From the NCBI GenBank assembly GCA_965371445.1, contig CBDUYN010000297.1, positions 1 to 7,518 on the forward strand: a stretch of DNA of 7,518 bases. The letters are read 5' to 3'. Positions 1 through 4,971 of the stretch are shown piece by piece. The notes beneath the pieces were generated by a model. The model saw nothing but the letters and a program-made list of their open reading frames with translations. It did not search any database and had not been told where the DNA came from. Position numbers and translations under genes: made by a program. This DNA is from DASWIG01 sp965371445 (lineage in GTDB: Bacteria; Acidobacteriota; Thermoanaerobaculia; Multivoradales; J023). Numbering within the stretch: position 1 is the stretch's first letter; each line of letters starts with the position of its first letter.

Positions 1-55
1 TCCAGATGTAGATGCAAGCATCCAGATGTAGATGCAAGCATCCAGATGTAGATGC
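1..55. repeat. 20-bp tandem repeat, about 2.75 copies, cut by window edge
   Basis: The unit tccagatgtagatgcaagca occurs twice without mismatch and then as a 15-bp partial copy ending at 55. The array probably extends beyond the left edge. A 20-bp unit shifts frame at each copy, so a coding repeat is unlikely. There are no spacers, so it is not a CRISPR. It looks like a short intergenic minisatellite. Confidence 0.9.
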
Positions 56-164
56 CGCCGCATAATACAGATGTTGGGCGGCGCGAAAGGTTTGTAACAG
101 GGGCGACAGATAGTCAGTAGACGGAGATTCAAAGATGACAAGGAAGATTAAGAAAACTCAGAAC

Positions 165-213
165 GAGCCCCGGAGGGGCGACAGCATCTAGCCCGGGGCG
201 CAAGCCCCGGGTT
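165..213 (+). repeat. REP-like two-hairpin element, left copy
   Basis: The element consists of two palindromes joined by a short linker. The first is gcccc-gga-ggggc at 167-179. The second, at 192-211, has an 8-bp perfect stem cccggggc/gccccggg closed by a GCAA tetraloop. Nearly the same 48-bp sequence is found inverted at 711-758, with two or so mismatches over the shared part. Such GC-rich paired hairpins flanking a Y1 transposase gene resemble REP/BIME sequences mobilised by REP-associated tyrosine transposases. The right edge of this copy runs directly into the truncated transposase reading frame. Confidence 0.8.
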
Positions 214-219
214 GGGGGT

Positions 220-618
220 CATCGGGCTCCAATCATCACCGAGAGGATTCGCGAGCCGCTCTACGAGTATATTGGTGGTATTGTTCGAGAGGAAGGTGGA
301 GCCCTTCTTGAGATTGGCGGCATGGAAGACCACGTACACCTCCTTGCTCGTTTCAACCCGACCATGGCTATCGCGGAGGCGGCGCGCCTGGTCAAGGCAA
401 ATTCGTCCAAGTGGCTCAACGAAAGCGTAGTCTCTGATCGCTTCCGTTGGCAAACCGGATATGGTGCGTTCACGGTCGGTAAGTCCATGGTTGCCGATGT
501 CAGCCGCTACATTCGAAATCAGCCTCACCACCACCGGAAGCACACGTTTGAAGAAGAGTTCATCGAGCTTCTTGAATTGAATGACATCGACTACGACAAG
601 GATCGCATATGGGACTGA
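220..618 (+). pseudogene. Y1 (IS200/REP-associated type) transposase, 5'-truncated
   Basis: The reading frame from 220 to the stop at 616-618 encodes a protein of the Y1_Tnp (PF01797) HUH-transposase family. These enzymes cut and join single-stranded DNA through a catalytic tyrosine. The metal-binding HxH is visible in DHVHLL (codons at 328-345). The catalytic tyrosine is expected in SRYIRNQ (about 502-522), followed by the usual HHR and a WD-type C-terminus. Residues resembling HRAPIITERIREPLYEYIGGI are encoded from 220 onward, upstream of the first ATG at 322. The roughly 20 residues that normally precede them, including the first beta strand, are missing. In their place lies the REP-like hairpin element, and the frame has no good start there. 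I therefore call it a 5'-truncated remnant. A 98-residue product from the ATG at 322 is possible, but it would lack the N-terminal fold and is unlikely to be active. Confidence 0.85.
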
Positions 619-670
619 GAAAGGTCGACAGGGGAAACGAAGTTCTAACTCCGAGGGTGAACGAGAGTTA

Positions 671-690
671 CTGCCGCCCCTCCGGGGCTA
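671..690 (-). repeat. Solo half of the REP-like element
   Basis: The sequence ctgccgcccctccggggcta contains the stem gcccc-tcc-ggggc (676-688) and matches the distal half of the copy at 711-758 in the same orientation. The second, larger hairpin is absent here. It looks like a partial REP-like copy just downstream of the transposase remnant. Confidence 0.7.
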
Positions 691-710
691 GGGGATTTTT
701 CGGATCGCCC

Positions 711-758
711 ACCCGGGGCTCGCGCCCCGGGCTAGATGCTGCCGCCCCTCCGGGGCTC
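711..758 (-). repeat. REP-like two-hairpin element, right inverted copy
   Basis: This is the inverted partner of the copy at 165-213. It has the 8-bp stem cccggggc/gccccggg at 712-731 with a TCGC loop, then the linker, then gcccc-tcc-ggggc at 744-756. With the left copy it brackets the transposase remnant over about 590 bp. Its hairpins could also form in the transcript of the leftward DUF2235 fragment, whose frame runs through them. Confidence 0.8.
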
Positions 759-805
759 CGTTGTGCTGAAGGGATAGGTCCCGGAATGATGAGGAACGCC
801 CGGGA

Positions 806-994
806 TGCGTATTCCGACGAAGCCGACCACCCATTCCGACGCAAGTCGACCACCTCCTTCGCCGCTCCATCGGCTCCGGCGTGAAAGGCCGCAGAGCCGC
901 TCTCCCTCTCTCCCCCCAGGGTGGGCGTGGCCTCTTCCAGGGTAGGGTGGTCGGCTTGCCTCGGAACGGTGGTCGGCTTGCCTCGGAATACGCA
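806..994. mobile_element. 189-bp MITE-like element with IS21-type ends
   Basis: The termini are a perfect 12-bp inverted pair, TGCGTATTCCGA at 806-817 and TCGGAATACGCA at 983-994, giving the 5'-TG...CA-3' ends typical of IS21-family elements. Inside each end are two tandem 22-bp units of the form (A/G)TTCCGA...CGACCACC, at 811-832 and 833-854 on the left, and inverted at 946-967 and 968-989 on the right. Multiple terminal repeats of this size and style are characteristic of IS21 elements, where the transposase binds them. The 91-bp interior (855-945) has no room for istA or istB, so this is a non-autonomous or internally deleted copy. I see no clear 4-8 bp target duplication. Confidence 0.75.
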
Positions 995-1451
995 AGGACG
1001 TTTTCCGGCTGGTAACGATCACCGAGACAGTCCATTCTGCGGAGCACCGAGGAGTGAATCTGCGGCTTCAGTGTTCGCGCCCAGCGGCCGGCCCGCTTCA
1101 CGCCGACACAGCGTGGCGAGGTGGCCAGGAGGCTCTCCTGGTTCGAATGGAGACGCCCGAGAAACAGAGCGTTGGCCGGCACCTCGTCCAACGCATCTTC
1201 GGCCAAGCGGAGCCCGTGCTCCGTCGCGTGGTCGATCATGAAACGCAACGTCACGTCGGCGAGCCGCCTCTCGGCGTGGCCGCCGCCGACGTCGGCATGG
1301 CCGCCGGCAAACCAGACCTCGTCGATGCGAGAGGAATCGTGATTTGTCAAAGTCGGAGTGAAGGGCTCACGCCTTTCGTCGATGGACACGAGGTGCAGGG
1401 CACGGGTCACGTTAGGCGCTACCGTGAGTTTGGTAAAGAGGGTCGTTTGTG

Positions 1452-1793
1452 TCATGTCCGTTTTCCTTTTTCGGGGGAGCTGGCACGCTCTCCTTGCAGA
1501 GGGTCCCAGGCGAGCTCACGGAGCCGCTCCGGAGAGTAGATGGCGATCAGGACACTGTGCATGCTCTCAACGGTGGCTTGCAGCCCTTCGACCACGCAGG
1601 TCAGCTTGCCGACCGCGTCGCTGAGGTTTCGCATCTCTTCGATCTGTGCTCTTTCGAGCGCCCTTCGGTGCTCGGCATGTCGGTCGTACTCGCGCTGCGC
1701 CCATCCGAAGAGCGGCCGCAGCGCGGTGAGGGCGGCGCCCATCAAGACGACGACGAGCGCCACATACCACGGTGTTGCTTCCGGTAGGTTCAT
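1452..1793 (-). CDS. Small single-TM, coiled-coil protein of unknown function
   Basis: This 113-residue protein has a short N-terminal stretch, then a hydrophobic segment at about residues 9-30 (WYVALVVVLMGAALTA...). Charged, helix-forming sequence follows at about 33-95, with heptad-like spacing (REYDRHAEHRRALERAQIEEMRNL). The end is Lys/Ser-rich. This suggests an inner-membrane anchor with a cytoplasmic helical domain. I recognise no family, and a holin-like or membrane-tether role is only a guess. The start is well supported by GGAGG with a 6-nt spacer before ATG. The stop overlaps the start of the DUF2235 fragment by 4 nt (ATGA), so the two were probably translated together. Upstream, only about 40 bp separate the ATG from the terminator of gene D, and no promoter is apparent there. 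Confidence 0.7.
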   Translation of the reverse strand: MNLPEATPWYVALVVVLMGAALTALRPLFGWAQREYDRHAEHRRALERAQIEEMRNLSDAVGKLTCVVEGLQATVESMHSVLIAIYSPERLRELAWDPLQGERASSPEKGKRT

Positions 1794-1830
1794 GGGTTAC
1801 CTCCAGGGAACCAGGCAGAGCTGGGGGCGG

Positions 1831-1861
1831 AAAAAGAGCCGCGGCCCGGGGGCCGCGGCTC
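1831..1861 (-). terminator. Intrinsic terminator after gene D
   Basis: On the minus strand an 11-bp perfect stem, GAGCCGCGGCC pairing with GGCCGCGGCTC, has a 4-nt loop and is followed by five T residues. It begins 22 bp past the stop codon of gene D. The T-tract is short and runs into GC-rich sequence, so some read-through into the downstream gene is plausible. Confidence 0.8.
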
Positions 1862-1882
1862 GGGGTTGAACGTTGAGGCTCC

Positions 1883-2881
1883 CTACTCTTCAGCAGGCTC
1901 CTCGGCGGATACAGCGGTCACGACGAAGGAATCGTCGGACAGGGTTTCCTGGCCTTCGTCCGAGATGGCCTGAGCCTCAGTCTGCGGACCGGTCGTGGCT
2001 TCAGCGGTCGTGGCTTCAGCGGTGATGGCTTGGCCAGTGACGTCGTCACCGGTCGTGTCGTCGCCGGTCGGCGGGTCGCCCTGCTCGCCATTGACCGCCT
2101 GGGTTACCCCTCGGCGGCGAGTGGACGGCCGGACCAGTTGAGCCTCTTCCGGCATCCCGGCAAGCTCGAACATGTTTTCAGCTGTCCCAGACAGGTAGCG
2201 GAAATCCATGTCGAACGCCTTTATGGCCCGGCGCTTGCCGAAGAGAGCCGTCTGCGACTCGCGGAGAATCTTGCGATACTCCGCCATGGCTCGTTCGAGC
2301 TCTCTGAACAAGGGCGCGAGGGCTCCCAGCAGCGCTTTGAGGCCGATGGGCAGACGCCCGGGGCCAGGCTCTGGAAGCTCCGGCGGGTTGCTGAGGCGGC
2401 CTTCCAGATGAAGACAGTTCTCCAGCACGTCACCGGGGGCGGTAGGAGTCACCCGGGCGAAACCCAGGTCTACCGCCACCTCTTCCCCGTAGACGGAGAA
2501 GACCTGATCCCGAACGCCAATCACGGCGGTAGCCGCCTTCTCCGCCACGCGGCGGAGATTCCGGTTGGCCGACAGGCGCGAGACCTTCAGCGTCCGGTAG
2601 GCGCGACCCCTGGTGACCACTTTGGCCTCAATGCGGTCGAGCCAGTCGATCGACCGGTCGATCAGCCGTCGGGGTGTCGAGGCCTGCAACTGGGCGGCGA
2701 ATCTCCAGGCGATGTCCGCCGTCGTGCCCGTCCCGGGCTCGGGAAAGAGCTCCGGGTCGAACTTCGGCGCCAGAACGATCACAAGGGCGTCACCCTGAGT
2801 GGCCAAAGCCTCGCGCACGGAGCGCGCGGATTTGATACGGTCGACCTCAGCCTTGGTGGCAAGGTTCAGTAATGGATCCAT
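1883..2881 (-). CDS. Conserved-looking hypothetical protein (gene D) with acidic Thr/Ala-rich tail
   Basis: I do not recognise this 332-residue protein. It has no signal peptide or membrane segment. Residues 1-250 look like a soluble mixed alpha/beta fold: a hydrophobic strand at 31-38 (DALVIVLA), basic helical sequence at about 69-120, and a second helical region at about 180-250 ending in ENMFELAGMPEEAQLVRPS. From about 254 a short RRR patch leads into a disordered tail rich in Thr, Ala, Asp and Glu, with short repeats (TTAEATTAEA), ending in EEPAEE. The start is secure: AAAGGAGG lies 9 nt before ATG. The gene stands alone between its own upstream 32-bp repeat pair (3097-3160) and a terminator (1831-1861). 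It shares its upstream module with gene C, which suggests joint regulation. A structural or cargo-type protein and a regulator partner are both conceivable, and nothing visible decides between them. Confidence 0.75.
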   Translation of the reverse strand: MDPLLNLATKAEVDRIKSARSVREALATQGDALVIVLAPKFDPELFPEPGTGTTADIAWRFAAQLQASTPRRLIDRSIDWLDRIEAKVVTRGRAYRTLKVSRLSANRNLRRVAEKAATAVIGVRDQVFSVYGEEVAVDLGFARVTPTAPGDVLENCLHLEGRLSNPPELPEPGPGRLPIGLKALLGALAPLFRELERAMAEYRKILRESQTALFGKRRAIKAFDMDFRYLSGTAENMFELAGMPEEAQLVRPSTRRRGVTQAVNGEQGDPPTGDDTTGDDVTGQAITAEATTAEATTGPQTEAQAISDEGQETLSDDSFVVTAVSAEEPAEE

Positions 2882-2891
2882 GGCTTGTTAC

Positions 2892-2916
2892 CTCCTTTCC
2901 GGCTCCCTCAGGAGCC
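2892..2916 (-). promoter_or_regulatory. Leader hairpin and strong Shine-Dalgarno of gene D
   Basis: On the minus strand the hairpin GGCTCC-TGAG-GGAGCC (2901-2916) is followed within a few bases by GGAAAGGAGG (ribosome binding site at about 2892-2901) and, 9 nt later, by the ATG. A 6-bp stem touching the ribosome site could modulate translation. A related GGCTCC/GGAGCC stem precedes gene C. Confidence 0.45.
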
Positions 2917-3096
2917 TAAAGTCACCGTCGCCGACTCTCTCTTCCCCTTTTAACGCCCGCTTTTTCTCGGGCGGGAGCGCTTCAGCCCCCGTGGGTGGGA
3001 TGGAGCGCCGGCGGCGGTGCCTCATCGATTCGGCCTCTCGAAGAGCGGCTCGCCCCGATGGCGTGTGAACAACCTAGGGGCTCTGCCGGGATTCGC

Positions 3097-3160
3097 CGTT
3101 GACCCAACCGGTTGAAAATAGGGAAATTCGTTGACCCAAGCGGTTGAAAATAGGGAAAGG
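3097..3160 (-). repeat. Tandem pair of 32-bp repeats upstream of gene D
   Basis: Two head-to-tail copies of a 32-bp unit lie at 3097-3128 and 3129-3160, differing at 3 positions. Read on the plus strand each begins cgttgaccc, has a core around CAACCGGTTG (a perfect 10-bp palindrome in the first copy), and continues gaaaataggga. The same pair recurs at 4127-4190 in the same orientation. The proximal edge is about 215 bp from the start of gene D. A period of 32 bp is close to three helical turns, which would place bound proteins on one face of the DNA. They look like operators or promoter elements, but no gene product is shown to bind them. Confidence 0.85.
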
Positions 3161-3189
3161 CCGGGAGAACCGAGCGGAACATGCACGCG

Positions 3190-3220
3190 AAAAAAAGAGG
3201 GGGCCGCCGAAGCGGCCCCC
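3190..3220 (-). terminator. Strong intrinsic terminator after gene C
   Basis: On the minus strand a 9-bp perfect stem, GGGGGCCGC/GCGGCCCCC, is closed by a TTCG tetraloop and followed by TCTTTTTTT. It starts about 56 bp past the stop codon of gene C. This is a canonical, efficient rho-independent terminator. It separates gene C from the repeat pair upstream of gene D, so D needs its own promoter. Confidence 0.92.
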
Positions 3221-3276
3221 TGAGGGGAGAGGCGGCTCACCTCACAAAGAGATTTGCCGCCCGGATGGGTCGTCGC

Positions 3277-4023
3277 CTACTCGTTCAAGGGCTCCGGCCG
3301 CTCGCTGAGCGCGGCTTCGATCTCGCGGACGAAGCCGAACTCGACCTCCGTGAGCAGGTAACCCTGCGAGGAGCGCAGCTCCACGCGCAGAGTCCGGCCG
3401 CTGACGGTGACCGTCGGCACGGCGGCCGTGCCGTCGACCGCCTTCAGGACGGTCTCACAGGCAGCCGTCGCGTCGGCGTTGCTCGCGTAGTGGTACTCCC
3501 CGACGACGGTGTGGTAGTACGTCACCTGCTCCCAGGCAGAGTCCGAGATCCGCCGCGTGTCAAAGACCTGCTGGAGCGCCGGCTCCGCCTGCAACGACGG
3601 GGTGTCTTGCCAGACCTGGGTACGTTCGGGCTTCATCCCCAGAACGCCCTTGTCGAGGGCTTCGCGCCAAGCCTGCTCGATACGGCGCGCCGCATCGTAG
3701 GCGACCTCGGTGATCTCGTGACCGCTCTTCGGCGTCAGCGAGAGCTCCAGGCGGCCGGCGTTGATCTTGGTCTTGAGGTCAAAGAGGTCGACGTAGCTCT
3801 TGCCGTCTCCGGTGCGGCTGGCGGCGAGGGTCTTGCCGGCCAGCGCCACACCCTTCGCCGCCTCGACGTCGTTGTCGAATTCGGCTTTCACGCGCAGCGC
3901 CGGGGGAGGCGTGTGCCGCTTCCAGCTGGTCCCCGGGATCGGGTGCTGGTGGCTGTCGTCTTCCCTGTCGGGAGGAACGGGCGGGCGGACGTCAGGAAAG
4001 ATGTTCTTCGTTGGATCACTCAC
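3277..4023 (-). CDS. Hypothetical protein with internal duplication (gene C)
   Basis: This is a 248-residue soluble protein without signal peptide or membrane segment, and I recognise no family with confidence. The N-terminal 45 residues are Pro/His-rich and probably disordered. Residues 90-121 and 210-241 align without gaps, exactly 120 residues apart, with 11 of 32 identities (shared L.L, G, TEV, R.IE.A). The protein is therefore probably a tandem of two related domains. Each repeat is a beta strand followed by (I/L)TEV and a helix. This recalls the C-terminal strand-helix of 4a-hydroxytetrahydrobiopterin dehydratase (DCoH/PCD), but the HHP catalytic motif is not seen, so that link is speculative. 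The start is a GTG preceded by AAGGAG at 8 nt. The gene has its own upstream 32-bp repeat pair and its own terminator, and it follows the two AraC-type genes by about 210 bp. Confidence 0.75.
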   Translation of the reverse strand: MSDPTKNIFPDVRPPVPPDREDDSHQHPIPGTSWKRHTPPPALRVKAEFDNDVEAAKGVALAGKTLAASRTGDGKSYVDLFDLKTKINAGRLELSLTPKSGHEITEVAYDAARRIEQAWREALDKGVLGMKPERTQVWQDTPSLQAEPALQQVFDTRRISDSAWEQVTYYHTVVGEYHYASNADATAACETVLKAVDGTAAVPTVTVSGRTLRVELRSSQGYLLTEVEFGFVREIEAALSERPEPLNE

Positions 4024-4053
4024 TGTTTGGACTCCTTGGTCTGGTTCGTGTTG

Positions 4054-4077
4054 GGCTCCGCCGAGCGTCGGGGAGCC
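4054..4077 (-). promoter_or_regulatory. Leader hairpin upstream of gene C
   Basis: The outer stem GGCTCC/GGAGCC encloses a further CCGA/TCGG stem, giving about 10 bp with one bulged base and a 3-nt loop. It lies about 30 nt before the GTG start and just upstream of the AAGGAG ribosome site. The outer stem sequence is the same as in the leader hairpin of gene D. A 12-bp palindrome, CGAGCTAGCTCG (4083-4094), sits immediately beyond it. Confidence 0.4.
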
Positions 4078-4126
4078 GGTTTCGAGCTAGCTCGCGAAGG
4101 AGTCTGACGGCCGGAAACAAAATGAC

Positions 4127-4190
4127 CGTTGACCCAACCGGTTGAAAATAGGGATATTCGTTGACCAAATCGGTTGAAAATAGGGAAATC
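4127..4190 (-). repeat. Tandem pair of 32-bp repeats upstream of gene C
   Basis: Units lie at 4127-4158 and 4159-4190. The gene-proximal unit differs from its counterpart at 3097-3128 by a single base although they are about 1 kb apart. The distal unit differs from that one by 3 bases. Orientation relative to the downstream gene is the same as at gene D, with about 104 bp to the GTG of gene C. Conservation of the unit between surrounding sequences that are unrelated argues for function or for recent duplication. Confidence 0.85.
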
Positions 4191-4233
4191 GGCGAGAGGT
4201 CCCCTTCCGTGGCTGGCAGGGCTCCAGCTGCCG

Positions 4234-4971
4234 TCAGGTGGGATCGACGCCTTCCTCCGCCAAGCGGTCAGCCAATGCCCGGCCACGGAAGTAGGCGCGG
4301 CAGGCCTCGATGGCGAGGGCGGTCGGGTTGGGCGCGAGCTTCTCTGCCCAGAGCTCCGCCGCCAGGTCGCGCTCGAAGAGCGCGTCGAGCGCCGAGTCGG
4401 TGTAGCCCATGAGATCGGCGAGTCGCGCCAGAAGGTGGTCGAAGAGCTTTTCCGCCGCTATCGCCGGGGCCGCAAGCGTGCCCACCCGGTGAAGCGCCAA
4501 CGGCGAGAGGATCTCGAGGATCAGACTCGGGCCGCCCACCTTTCCGCCCTGGACGGCTTCGCGGAATTCTTCAGGGCTCAGACCCAACCACTGGATGAAG
4601 CGCCGAATGAAGGGGCTTGCCTCGGCGAAGCCCGCGTGCTCGGCGATCACGTTGAGGCTGAGCCGCGTGTGAATGAGCAAGCTGACGCCCAGCAGCATCC
4701 GCACGTTTTGCAGAAATACCGGGGCCGAGACGCCCATCTCCGCGCGGAACGCCGCGTCGGTTTGGCCTTGAGTGAGCCGGCGGACCCTCTTCCAGGCGAC
4801 GCCGGCATCGAGCTTCTTGTCGAAGAGATGATCGTGGAGATACCCGAGGGCCGCCCTCACAGACGGCGACGCCGCCGCAGCTGCCGCCCCGCGGAGGGCG
4901 GCCAGGATGGGAGCCGCCGCATCAGCGAGGTCGGCCTGCCCAGGGAGGATGGCGGCCTTCGCAGGGCTCAC
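4234..4971 (-). CDS. AraC-type helix-turn-helix protein (gene B)
   Basis: This 245-residue protein carries an AraC/XylS-type double HTH DNA-binding domain at about residues 38-140. The second HTH shows the family signature (VIAEHAGFAEASPFIRRF, then LGLSPEEFRE, about 108-139). The C-terminal 100 residues are helical (LFDHLLARLADLMGY, LFERDLAAELWAEKL) and have no recognisable ligand-binding fold. The N-terminal 37 residues are Ala-rich. The start is a GTG whose GTGA overlaps the TGA of gene A. No clear Shine-Dalgarno precedes it, so translation is probably coupled. It shares the phrase HLFDxxL with gene A just before the HTH, which suggests the two arose by duplication. No terminator follows it, so gene C could also be reached by read-through. 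A plausible role is transcription control of the neighbouring repeat-bearing genes. This is inferred from context only. Confidence 0.8.
   Translation of the reverse strand: MSPAKAAILPGQADLADAAAPILAALRGAAAAAASPSVRAALGYLHDHLFDKKLDAGVAWKRVRRLTQGQTDAAFRAEMGVSAPVFLQNVRMLLGVSLLIHTRLSLNVIAEHAGFAEASPFIRRFIQWLGLSPEEFREAVQGGKVGGPSLILEILSPLALHRVGTLAAPAIAAEKLFDHLLARLADLMGYTDSALDALFERDLAAELWAEKLAPNPTALAIEACRAYFRGRALADRLAEEGVDPT

Larger units (their letters stand above)
688..1455 (-). pseudogene. DUF2235 (Tle1-like alpha/beta hydrolase) C-terminal fragment
   Basis: Residues 1-153 match the second half of the DUF2235 domain found in Tle1-type phospholipase effectors and related uncharacterised hydrolases. 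The recognisable blocks are SIDERREPFTPTL (24-36), WFAGGHADVGGGHAERRLAD (48-67) and the closing HSSVLRRM...YQPENV (134-153). The N-terminal half of the fold, with the nucleophile elbow GxSxG and the first aspartate motif, is absent. The ATG at 1455 is preceded by AAGGA at 8 nt spacing and overlaps the stop of the upstream gene in ATGA, so it may still be translated. From codon 154 onward the frame enters the IS21-like element and then REP-like DNA, giving about 100 residues of Arg/Pro-rich, non-protein-like tail to a stop at 688. A catalytically active lipase is very unlikely. This is a remnant broken at both ends. Confidence 0.75.

Noticed and set aside
1..55. Possible CRISPR array
   Set aside because: The copies are directly adjacent without spacers, and 20 bp is too short for a typical repeat.
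148..543. Minus-strand open frame across the transposase
   Set aside because: The plus strand carries recognisable Y1 transposase motifs. The minus frame is a shadow that runs into the REP-like hairpin.
2030..2872. Plus-strand open frame opposite gene D
   Set aside because: It mirrors gene D in GC-rich DNA, has no ribosome site and has an unnatural composition.
3097..3160. Possible two-repeat CRISPR from the 32-bp units
   Set aside because: The units abut without spacers, and no cas gene is present.
3181..4107. Long plus-strand open frame opposite gene C
   Set aside because: It is the antisense shadow of gene C, with Arg/Gly/Leu-rich composition, no Shine-Dalgarno, and a terminator at its start. 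The minus-strand gene has a ribosome site and terminator.
4127..4160. Plus-strand promoter reading TTGACC with GGATAT at 17 bp
   Set aside because: The -10 match is poor and no plus-strand gene follows. The repeats are better explained as elements for the minus-strand genes.
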